Of a stretch of DNA of 64,000 nt, positions 10,543 through 21,358 are shown piece by piece. Within the stretch, counting starts at the first letter, position 1. Every line of letters begins with the position of its first letter. The stretch is from the NCBI GenBank assembly GCA_039545295.1, contig BCIK01000011.1, positions 248,001-312,000 on the forward strand. Reading direction: 5' to 3'. The DNA is from Udeniomyces pyricola. Lineage: Eukaryota; Basidiomycota; Tremellomycetes; Cystofilobasidiales; Mrakiaceae. The notes under the pieces are model-generated. The model did not search any database, was not told where the DNA came from, and was given only the letters and a program-made list of their open reading frames with translations. The translations under genes were made by a program, and so were the position numbers.

Positions 10543-13162
10543 ATGATCACCGACACTTTAGACACTCCTCCCTCATCGGCCACCTCCGCTGCTCACATGC
10601 ATCGTGTCCTTCCTCGACTGTGGATCGGGGACATCCATGCCTCGACCGACGAAGCGATGCTTCAACACCAAGGCATCAACAGTGTCGTCAGCGCCATGCG
10701 AGGTCAAGTTGCTACCATCCCCGTTCGTTCCAACCTCTGTTCTCCATTTCATCCCTCTCATCAGCGTCTGCAACCGCTGAACCTTGCCCAACGATCCTAA
10801 CAATGCCAACTCCGATTGTACTCACTTTCTTTCTTGTGTGATTACAAGCTAACCAAGTCGAAATTCTCGAAATTCACCCTCCGTTCCATCTATGACATGA
10901 TATGGATGTACATAGAACATCGACGTCCTTCATGTTCAAGTAGATGACATCGAATCAGCCGATATCTTGGAACACATCCCCACCGTTGTCTCATTCATCC
11001 AGAACGTCTTGTCCAAACCCGACGGTGGAAGTGTCTTAGTTCACTGCGTCGCAGGGATGGTAAGTGGCACGATCTGCTTCGCGTACAACCGTGTACACGC
11101 ACTACAGTGTGATAAAGACACCTCCTCTCCCCCTTCTAACTTCACTTGCGCATGATTGGATACGCACAACAGAGTCGATCCGCGACCCTCGTAGCTGCTT
11201 ACCTCATGGCAGCTCAAAAGCTGACCGTCTCGCAAGCGGTTGATACGATCCGTTCCGCTCGGAGTTGTATTCAGTCAGTTCCATCAGCCAAAGGGAAACG
11301 TATCACGTTAGTGGAGCCTGCCTAATGATCGACCATGATACCCCCTCCCCCTTCCCTGTCCTTCTATTATCCTCTACATCTGATGCATCTGCAATCTAGA
11401 CCATCGGAAACGTTCCTCCGACAGCTTCAGCTATACGAGGCCGCGGGCTATCGCGTCTCGCACGAGGACGCTGCAACGAGGCAGTTCTACCGCGATCGTG
11501 CAGCCGCTCGCATTCTTGGTGAGACCCCAATCAAGCCCTTGGTCTGCTATCCCAAACACACACAGAGGAAGGCTTGGATCACTTCGCTGACACAGTGCTT
11601 ACCTTTCTGTACTTTTCTTTTCGCCGATGGGTTATGAAGCGGGAGACAATGGCCCAACCTCGCAACCAACTGGATTCGCTGCGCGATTGTCATCGACGTT
11701 GACCTCTTCCCCAATGTCCTCATCCCCTCTTACCATCGACAAATCCACCAGCCATCCGAAGTCTTTTTCTTCGGCAGCTCCGTTGTCCTCATCGAATGTG
11801 CTACCAGCACCCACTTTGAAGAAACGGAAGTTGCGATGTGGTAACTGTCGGTAAGGAACACGGCAGTCCCACTTTTGGCTTTGATTCATTGACGGAACAA
11901 CAATCTATCTCTGAAGCTATAATCATTGACACGCATTCCGTCCTTGGAATTCTTTTTCCGACTTCCTCTTTGTCGGATGATCTGATGCAGCCAGGACCTT
12001 GCAACCCAATCCCACGTCCTTCACCCTCTCGTCCCTGTTCCTCCTTCTCCTGTTTCTGCACCCGAGGAACCCCTCTCCCACCCTGCGACCCCTCCTGCCT
12101 GTTCCACTTCGCCATCTGCCCCTTCTCCTCTCAGTACCACCGATGAAACACCTATATCTTCTGATCTCCCGTTACTCGCAAGGTTGACAGCGCGTCCTAT
12201 GCGACCGACGACACCAGATCCCCCCTTCATCCTCGCGCCCTCGTCAACGTGCTCCGGGTATTTCGTCGAAACCGTTCGTTCCGATCAGACCATCTGACAT
12301 CCATTCCATCCCACACTCGTTTTTTTTTTCTGGCCTGGTTTTGGGCTGGAATGTCTCATATTCGTCCTTACCGGATTCTCTTTTCTTTACTTTCTTCACC
12401 AATCCTCCTCTCTTTTGGCGACTTTTCGTGTGTGTGTTAGATGTCTTGGATGGACGTCACTTCAATCTCTGGCAAGATTCTCTGCCCCAACACCCGATGC
12501 AAAACCAAGCTTGGTAACTACGATTGGAGCGGGCAAAAATGCGGGTGTTCAGAATGGTTGACGCCGGTACGTGTTTCCCTCTCCTTCTTCTTTGAATTGA
12601 GCAAGAGGAAGGAAGGAGGGGGAGAGGAAAGGGAAAGGATAAATGCGGCAAAGGGAGCAAGGTGTCGATGAGAGCCTTTTTCATTCGTATGCGTTTGAGT
12701 GATGGGGCATGTGAAGTGTTTTGAACCCAACATCGTCAATATAACACTTTTCCGACTCTCTTTGGTTTTTCTATGGTATTTCTTTCTTTCTCCCTTTCGG
12801 CCGATGGACGAAACTATACTCCCTTCCTCCCTCAGGCCTTTTGCCTGCATCGCGGGAAAGTTGATGGTCAGTCTTCTCTATCCCTCGGATCGCTGATCCT
12901 CCATCCCAATCGTCTTCCATCGTCGTTTTCATTTCTCCCCCCCCCCCCCTTCCCCCAAAAAAAGGAGCAGGAGAAAAGAAACTAATCTTTTCCCTTTGCG
13001 TTTCTTTACTTTTGTTCTTCGTTTTTCTTCTTCTTCTCATGACTCCTTCCCTCCATCCCCCCTTCTCTCTCGCCCCCCTCCGCTCCTTTCTCCAATCCCC
13101 CTCTCTTTCTACGTGTTTCTCGCAAAAAAAAAAAAAACAAACAAACAGATATTGTGTATTGA
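10543..13162 (+). CDS. YVH1: Dual-specificity phosphatase YVH1 / DUSP12
   Basis: YVH1 releases Mrt4 from pre-60S particles and has a DSP phosphatase domain plus a zinc-binding C-terminus. Exon 1 (10543-10722) gives HRVLPRLWIGDIHASTDEAM and INSVVSAMRG. Exon 2 gives NIDVLHVQVDDIESADILEH and the P-loop HCVAGM. After the next intron this becomes SRSATLVAAYLMAAQKLTV, so the catalytic motif HC-x5-R is intact. The exon starting near 11399 gives PSETFLRQLQLYEAAGYRV. A Ser/Pro linker precedes CGNCRQDLATQSHVLHPL. The end is CSGYFVET, then MSWMDVTSISGKILCPN (from 12441), KTKLGNYDWSGQKCGCSEW and LTPAFCLHRGKVDDIVY, with stop TGA at 13160-13162. This C-terminus matches the YVH1 zinc domain, although one pair is spaced CPNTRC. 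Two introns (10723, 12274) use GTTCGT donors. Confidence 0.92.
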
Positions 13163-13887
13163 ACGCACAACTCAACCCTCTCAGGAAAGCTTGTATCGCA
13201 TGATGCTATACGTCTAGCCGAAATACCGTCTGTCTGTCCGTCTGTCCAAGCATCATCATCAGTTCGTTCAACGCAACCAGAAAGAGTTTCCTAAACAAGG
13301 GAGAACGAGGGAGAGAACATATATATATATATATATATATATAAAAGGGCAGGGGAGGGACTTGAGAAGAGCAAGTGGGCTGGTTTCAAGAGAGATAAAA
13401 GATAAAACCGGAACATATATGTATATGAAAGACACATGGGTTTGCAGAAGAGACGATGAAGAAACGAGGCGGAGCTCGTGATCATGTTGCAGAAGAAGGT
13501 TGACGAGGAAACAAGGTAAAGGCCAAGACGGAAAGATGACACGCGGAAGAAAGAGAGAGAGATGAAGAAGGTGCGAATGTGTATAGTATGTATATGACGT
13601 CATTGGGAGTCTAGGGTCCGGCGTAGTTGAGGAGGAACACGAGAGAAATTATGAGGGTGAGAAGTCGAACAGGAGGAAAAAGACAGACTTGAGGCTGGAC
13701 ACTGGAAAACAAGTTGGTTGGTTACGATGTGTAAAATGTGAGATCGTTGACCAAGAGTATGACGATGGGTGAAGATGCGAGAGAGAAGGGGACCAAATGA
13801 AGTAGTGAATGATAGAAACGTATACAGAACGCAACATATAGTGAGAGCGACAAGAAGTATGTGTGACGCAAGATAGTGACTAGCGTT
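13163..13887. other. Convergent spacer with (AT)n microsatellite
   Basis: The spacer lies between the YVH1 stop and the stop of the long gene on the minus strand. It holds a GTCTGTCCGTCTGTCC direct repeat near 13228 and an (AT)12 run at 13319-13343, followed by purine-rich sequence. Reading frames here look like simple sequence and I do not support a gene. Confidence 0.5.
13319..13343. repeat. (AT)n microsatellite
   Basis: An uninterrupted AT dinucleotide run of about 25 bases in the spacer after YVH1. Confidence 0.9.
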
Positions 13888-16800
13888 TCAAAAGGACCAA
13901 GAGTCTTCGATCCAGCAACTGACGTCGTTCAATCCCCATTTTGACCCTTGCTTCCTTATCGCTCTTAATAAAATTCTCCACACCCATGTTCCCATCAGAA
14001 CCAACTCCCATAGCTTCCTGCCCACTGTCATGATCTCGGTGGACGATTCGATCCATTCTTTTCCGCTCGACGCGGCAGTAACGACGACACCAAAGATGAC
14101 GAGTACCACCATTGCCCCAAGAACCCGCCTCACAAAGCCCGGTGATCGCCTCCAAGCCCAACTGATTGGCCACAGGAACAGCTTGAGCACCCACCCGAGC
14201 GGGTAAAGGATCGGGGCCAAAGGTCGGATAAGGTAAAAGAGGCAGCGAAGGGGGAGAAGCAAGAGACGGATGATGTATGCCGTCGTGGTGAGGATGAAGA
14301 AGAGACTTTGGAGGGTAAAAGCGAGGAGGGAGTAGAGGAAGGATTCGAAAGTCGAGGTTGAAGTCGTAGGGTTGGCGTTGGGAAGGTTGGAAAGAAGGTC
14401 TTCGGACTATCAATCATCAGACCACGTGACGAGTAACCCAAATCGTGGTTAGCAATCATGTCGTACCCAAACTAGGATCAACCCAGAGCCATGAGAGAAA
14501 GACGTATAGACACAACAAGAAACGAACCTTGACTTTGCGCTCCCCACAACACCCTTCGACCTCCTTCATAACCCCTCTCACACTCCCTTCAATCTCTCCC
14601 TGCATCTTCCAAACAACCTTTGTTCTCCCTTCAAGACTTTCCCATCTTTCTTGAAGCTTACCTAAGCCTTGTTCGATAAGTGCTAGCGGATCAACGAGCC
14701 GAGGCCTGTAAGCGGAGAGATGGGCAATGAGTTCGGAGCGGGATTGATTGGGGTACTCCAACCGAGTGACAGTGGAGCGACGACGTCGAGGAACAGTCCA
14801 GCCAGGAGTTCGCGGAGGAGACGTGTTGAAATGTTTCGAAGGAACAGGGTTGTTTCGGGGTTGAGTGAACGATCCGGACCGAGTCTGTTTCACCAGCGGC
14901 GAGAGTGCATCCTCAGCCTCGAGTTCGGCCGTGATGGTGCTTGGCGATCGGGTCTGTCGCGACGACCCCTCCCCGAGTATATTCGTGGAGCCCATCGAGA
15001 AAGGGATGTCCAACGCGGCGGGGATCGGTTTGACGGCGATTGTGACCCGATGGAGATCGTGGGAAGTTTGGATGTACGAGTGATATTGAGACGAAAGGTC
15101 CCGGAAGCGCTCATTGGAAGAACGGAGACCATCGTCGAGTTGAGTGATCTGAATCTGGAGCGAAGAGGCAAATCTAATCCGAAATAACAGCAAGAATCCG
15201 AAATAACAGCAAGAATCCGAAACAACAGCAAGTCGTGGGTGGCCCGATTTGTCAGCCATCCATTTTGTATCGTCAACCAAGTAAATCCCCAAGTCAGCAA
15301 CGCCTCATGAACTCACTCGACTTTCTCCCTCCACCTATCTTCGTCCGCTTTCTGCTCCTCCCATGTCTTGCCTCTGTACATCTCCCAGTCCGCCGCTCGA
15401 TTCCCAATGATATCAGTATCCTCGTCGCCCCAGCACGTCCCATCCCGGTTCTCAGATCCAACATGTTCTTCGATCCCACTTCCTCCGTCCTCTCCGTTCA
15501 AATTCATATCTTCGACCAGCATCTGATCCTGATTTCTATCTCCTCTCTGGCCACGTTCCTCCCCTCTCAACCACTGCAACCCCGATCCCGCTCTCCTTCC
15601 CAGTCTCCCAACAACTGCTCTCTTCCTCTTCTCTCCAACAACGCCCGTTGTGGGTCCTGCCTCATCCGCATCGGCATCACTCTCATTCGGCGTTCCAAAG
15701 CTCATCAACTGCTCAAACCCCGTCGGTAACCCACCGATCGAGTGATTCTTCCGTCTCGTCGGACGCAGCTTGGAGATATGCGGGTGTTGCTGACTGAAAC
15801 TCGTGCGATCCATCCCGGTGCTCATAGAAGCACGTTTGTTCGTGCGAAGCGGGAACCCAGAGGTCAAGGAAGGGTAGTGTTGAGATTGAATTCGGTGGTG
15901 AGGTGAGTCGAGATCGCTACCAGGGGCAGAAGCCCGGTTGTCATCACCCGAATGCGAGTCGTCCTTAGCCAGGCGAGGCGTCCGAGAACGAGCGAGAAGA
16001 TTTGATAGCGGATTTGTGAGGTGATCGAGTCGGTGATGAGAATGAGAATGAGGATGTAAATGTAACTGAGAATGAGGCATGATGCTACTGGTAGAAGGAG
16101 CCTGGGAAGAGATGGTCGTCGAGGTAGAGAGGGAGTTGGACGGAAGTTGGTCAGAGGATCGACGACTGTGAGCGGGTCGAAGACCTCCGGAGGAGAACAC
16201 ACTAGCAAGAGTGTCGTTGCCATGTTGCGTGGGCGTGGCGGATCGCGACACATTGTGAGAGGGAACAGCAGTGGACGCCAGCGAAGGTGCTTGTGAAGCG
16301 CCTCGACCGTGCAAATGGACATCGACCGACCCTCCGCCCCCATGTCCGCCTGAATTGAACACAGTCGTGATATGAGCAGGAGAGAATCGATGGCGGAGAC
16401 TCAGAGAGCTATGAGCGTCAGCTGCGACCGAGTGCCGGCGACCATCGGTGGGGACGGGAGACAGGAGTGAGCCGTTTCCATCTGCTTTACTGTGAGCCGG
16501 CAAGCGATCTTTTGGGAACATTGACATGGGGGAGGCAACGGTCCCAAAGTCTTTGGCAAGAACTCGAGGACCCGTCATGGGCGACGCGGGCGGAGAGAGG
16601 AACTTGGCGGATCTGTCTTGTGGAGACTTGAACGATTGGGAACGACCAGATTTGTGCAACATGCTTGGAATCGGTGGAGTTATCGCGGTCGAAGCCAAAG
16701 ACGTTTGTGGCGAGAGCAAGCGTTGTTTCGAGGGAGAGTGGGAATCAGGTTGAGGATTGAGGTCCAGGTTCGCTCGAAGAGTGGTGGATGGAGATCGCTT

Positions 16801-19800
16801 GTGAGTTCCTACACCCGTCCCGAATGAGGCGAAGAAAGGTGTCCCAACTTCGGACCCGGGTGAACTGAAAGGGGAGCCATTTGGTGTCGAGATCCTTCGC
16901 TCACGTTTGGAACCACTGGAAGCATCGATACCTTCGTCGACGGTCGGCATGACACCATGTTGGGACATGGGCGAGGAAGGAAAGTCAAGCGCGTCGTCCA
17001 CTCGGCCGTCTGATTTGATGAATGTCGTGATGTCGACGGGTGAGAGAAGCCATTCAAATCGATTCGTGGCCACTGTAGCTGGATGACGTGGGAACGAGAG
17101 CGTCGAGGAGTGAAGGGAGAAGAGGGATGGGCGAGGTCGGAGTTGATTGTGAAACGAGCCAGATCGATTGGCTTGACTTGGGTTCGCTTCGTGGTCAGAT
17201 GGGTGCTCGTCAAACGAATGATTGGATTGACGTCCACCAAAAGGAGAGGCCGAGCGGGATGGAGAGCTGCTGAGAAGTCCACTGCGCGGTCCGAGGACGC
17301 CAAAGCCGTTGCGAGCTCCTTGCGAGCCAAACCCGTTTCCTGATCCGGTTCCTGTTCCGACAAATCCATTCGCACTCTCTAAGCTATCATCGCTCCTCCA
17401 GGCACCTTCACTACCACCTCCAAAAGGACTACGACTTCGTCTCGCATCCGTAAAGCTACCACCACCTCTGATCTCAGTCGTACGAAGCTTCCTCTTCCAC
17501 TCTGCCTCGATACTTGCTCGCTTCCAGCGAGCGACAGTCAAAGGGTTGAGGGGTACCGACGGAGTGATCGAGGCTTGACTCTCGTGGCGATTGGGAGAAG
17601 GAGTAACAGACTGCTGAGCCTCGGCAGGGGGAGATGGAGCGTATCGGGCCGCAACAAGGGTTTTGTATCTTTCCGCTGCCCTGAGCGAGGCTGGGTGGGA
17701 GATGAGTAGACGCCTGCAGTTTCGGATTTGATCTAAGAAGCGACAGCAAGCACCCAAGCAAGTCAGGAAAAAGATGACAACGACGGTGAGCTGGACCTTG
17801 ATCGAAACCTTAAAAAAAAACAAACCAGGACGCACCTTCGAATTGTTCGGTGGCTATCTTCTCTTCTCGATCCGTCAATGGCTTTCCCTCGTGATGCCCA
17901 TACGTCCGACCAAGTCGCTTAGCATCCCGGCCTCCACCTACGACCGACAACACTCTCTTGAATCCATTCTCCTTCTCCCGTTCTTTGCCCTCCACCAAGG
18001 GCTCATTTGCTGTTCGCCTTGGCCCAAGGTCTATGGCGAGCGGACCCGCAAAGCTCTCCGGCGCCGATGCCATCTGATGGCGAAGATGATCATCTGGCCC
18101 AGGCTGATGCAAAAGATGAGACGCGAGAGAGGTCCCAGCCGCCTGTCCATTACCGGAATCGACTGGCCGGCGTTGATGAAGCGAGTCATCAGGTTGGACC
18201 GAGACTGGGACTGCTTGGGAAAGAGGAACATTTATGGCTCTGGAGGATTGAGGCGGTACGGGCAATGAAAAAGGCTGAGTGGACCGAGGGGGAGATCGGG
18301 GGAAGCGGTTTGTCGAAGCTACTTTGGATTCCGGTGTGGAAGGCTGATGAGCAGGCACGGCAGGATTGGAATTCGAGGAGGTTGGAACAGAAGTCTGGAT
18401 GGAGAGGAGAGCGGAACGTATGTCGACCGAGGAGAGAAGGGATTTCAAGTCTGTAGATGAGCACAAAGAGAGGCAGAGATGCGGCCGACGCGAGAGTGAG
18501 CCGTACGTTTGTGAGTGAAGAAGCACTCGATGGACCAAGATTGCGCAGGTACCGACCTTCAGCATCTCCGGAAGCATTGGCTAAGCCATTGCTGTGGCTT
18601 CCGTTCCCTAAATCACCAATCAACGTCCCTATGCCCAACCCACCGTTCCCCCACCCAACGCCAGCCCGGTCACGCTCCTGTTTCAGCTTGAATCGCTTTT
18701 GACGCTCTCTCTCTCTCCGTCTGAGCTCCTTTGCCTCCTTCTCTTCTTTTTTCTTTCGGGCAACTTCTTCACCTCGTCTTCGCTCGTCGCCATCCCTTTC
18801 TCTCTCTTTGCCTTTGAGACTGCCAGACGACATTTGGCGGACGGCCGAAGGGGAAGATGTAAGGTTCGAACCAGCTCGCTTGCGCGAATGGGATGAGATC
18901 TGTCGGGTGGAGAAGTGAGAGGATGTTGGCGAGATAGCTCCCTCGGCAGTCGACTGATGGGATCGGCGAGGGGTAAGGGGTAAGGAAGAATGCACGTGAG
19001 CAAAGGTAGTGTCGATCCGATGAGGTGGGTTCGGTTTCGGGCGTGATGACTGGCTATTGGAGAGGCCATTAGGATTGAGCGTCGTCGGACTGAAGCGTGG
19101 TTTGGTATTACTGATCATGCTAGTTGACGAAGGAGAAAGAACAGCCGAACCCGATCGATGGCGGTTAGCAATATCCCGACCATGGCCATTTATGGGGGGA
19201 TATCGGGGGTATTGCGAGTCCTGAGTTAAAGAGGCCCTCTTATCGAGGAGCATGGCTCTCGGGTTTGAATCGACGAGCGTCGGAGAGTGTGGTGATATGA
19301 CCGGCGTCGGAAGCTGAGGAGGTGGAGGTGACGACCAGGTGATGGCCCTCGGCCTTGCTCCAGTGACCTTTTGGCCCGCAGGCGAAGCAAGAAACGTCGG
19401 CGGTCTGGGCTGAGCGGCAGTCAGGATCGAAGTAGAAGCGGATGTTGTAGGAGTTGACTGCTGGGGAATATGGTCAGAGGAAACGGATGACTGCGAGCCA
19501 GACGATCCGGAAGGAGATGAAGGCCGGAAAGGTGAAGACGTGGCTGCCTGGGGGATGTGCGATGGAAACGAAGGGGTCGGTATTAGGATAGGATGAGGAC
19601 GGTGCTGAACATGCCGACGGGGCGATTTTGAGCGATCAGTGTGAGGAAGATGAGAAGCTGATGAGGTGTTGGGTTGATGCGCAGTAAGGCTTGTCCTCGG
19701 ATGCAAGGACGAGTTTGAGGGGATCGACGCGGACGACGAGGGTGAGTCAGATGAATGTCCACTGCCTTCTTCAGTCCCTCGACTACGGTTGGTGTCAGTC

Positions 19801-20069
19801 GTGGTCGGATCATCCCTCTCTTCCTCATGAACGTCGACATTGACAACCACTCTTGAAATCTCTGGTCGTGACGACGATATAGACAACCTCCGGAGCGTCG
19901 TTGCTGAAAGATCGGGACCTCCCCTCCTTCTCGCGACGCAAGAAGTACCAACACGATTGCTGGGAGATCGGTCAAGGCTCTCTCTCCGGGATGGGGAAGA
20001 CGGTGGCGAGCCTGAGCCAAGGAGCGGATGGAGATGACGGGACTCAGGCGGGCTGACGGCGGTTGGCAT
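13888..20069 (-). CDS. Very long low-complexity protein with coiled coil and C-terminal membrane region
   Basis: I do not recognise a family. Five exons give roughly 1,900 residues. The first ATG in the leading frame is 20069 (MPTAVSPPESRHLHPLLGSG). Exon 1 is Ser/Pro/Thr-rich and ends in a Lys/Glu/Arg helix around 18790-18670 (KKKEEKEAKELRRRERERQK), probably a coiled coil. Exon 2 (about 18520-17840) ends EEKIATEQFE. Exon 3 (about 17730-15318) begins DQIRNCRRLLISHPASLRAA and is otherwise disordered, with Ser, Gly and His runs. Exon 4 (about 15153-14530) is helical: ITQLDDGLRSSNERFRDLSS, and later LGKLQERWESLEGRTKVVWK. Exon 5 (14406-13888) has several hydrophobic stretches, such as FFILTTTAYIIRLLLLPLRC and VRRVLGAMVVLVIFGVVVTA. 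The layout suggests a membrane-anchored scaffold with most of its length in the cytosol or nucleoplasm. That is inference. The intron before exon 4 contains a 19-bp tandem repeat. Confidence 0.7.
15176..15232. repeat. 19-bp minisatellite, 3 copies, inside an intron
   Basis: Unit aatccgaaataacagcaag occurs at 15176-15194, 15195-15213 and 15214-15232, the last with one T-to-C change. It lies in the intron before exon 4 of the long minus-strand gene, just upstream of the acceptor, where it reads as a pyrimidine-rich tract on the coding strand. Confidence 0.95.
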
Positions 20070-21358
20070 GGCGCAGGGGCGGCTCGAGGCGAATGTGTAA
20101 GGTGATCCTGGGGGCAACGATGGTGCACGGTGGGCGGGGCGAATCGTGGATTGGGGGGGGGGGACGTGTGGCAAGAGGTGGAGATGTCACCAGTTGACCA
20201 TGCTGGTAGTGGGAGGGAGTAAGGATCGGGACAGAGGCGAGGTTCAGGCCGGCGAATGATAGGCTATAGGAAGGAAATAAGAAAGGGTGACCGGCAAATC
20301 GAGAGCGGTTCGGGCGGAATGAACGCGTGAACGAATAGTAGTGTCTACGAGCAATAGCTGGCAGGTCGAAAGGGGTGCATGCAGCGCGTGTTATACAGAG
20401 GCCGACCGCGCTGCATGGACATGAGCTGGCATGATATCTGTACGTCTAGCTACGTTACGTCGCACAACATAATATGCTTGACATACAATAAATGGATCGT
20501 AGTCGGTCTGTTGTTACCTTGTGTGCGAGACAAGCTAGACTGACGTCCCAGGGCGTATACAGTCATGCATCGATGATACGTACATATAAATCACCCGAGG
20601 CAAGAGCGTCGGATCATGACGCGACGGAATCGACCGGTCTGGGCCAACTTCGCTCTGCTCCGAGACGTCTTCTTTTCGCCCATCTCCTTTCGTCTGACCG
20701 AATGCTCGAATCGAACAAACATTTGACTCTGACGGCTGCCTGTTTCATGCTGCATGGCATAGTGCTTCTTCCTAACTATCCTCATCATTTCGGCCCACCT
20801 GACAGCCCAAGAAGCCGGAGAGGCATGGGTAGGGTTCCAGAGGAACTGGCTTTGCAGATGACGAGTGCCCCTAGGAATCCTTCGCAGCTTCGGCTGCCTA
20901 CTCCCTGATCTATCCCCCTTTGTACAGAGCGCAAGAACCCCCTCTTCCCCGCTCTTAGATGTCGTCACTTGTATCTCGTTTAATGAACAGTTGCGGAGCG
21001 CTCGGCTTCCCTTCCCCAACCGGCCTTTCAATCCTGACTAGCCTGACTGGCCGTTATCCCCCTGACCTTACCGTCACTGGCGCTTCCTCAAATCTGCGAA
21101 CGTCTTCCCTCTACTCCCGTTCTGTCTCGCGTTCTTTCTATCCCTGACCTCTCTCCAGAACTTCGCTCCTCCGTTCATCCACAGCCAAGCCATTCACCAT
21201 ACGTTTTCCCCTTTGGCGCTCAGACTAGACTTCCACCTCACCGACTAGCGCCCCCAGCTGTTGCGTTCTTTTCACCTCCGCCATATCACCCGCTCGCTCC
21301 CCCCTCGCTCCATATCTGCTCGCACATTTTATCAACCCCATCACTGACCATCATCTCA
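20070..21358. promoter_or_regulatory. Divergent intergenic region
   Basis: About 1.3 kb separates the start of the long minus-strand gene from the start of the modular repeat gene. A poly-G run ends at about 20161. Nearer the plus-strand gene the sequence is CT-rich (about 21150-21350), as is common upstream of fungal start codons. Frames of 60-140 codons in this region have no Met context, composition or motif that I can support. Confidence 0.4.

Noticed and set aside
20492..20908. 138-codon plus-strand frame in the divergent spacer
   Set aside because: It has no recognisable motif, an overlapping minus frame of similar length exists, and it ends before any splice partner.
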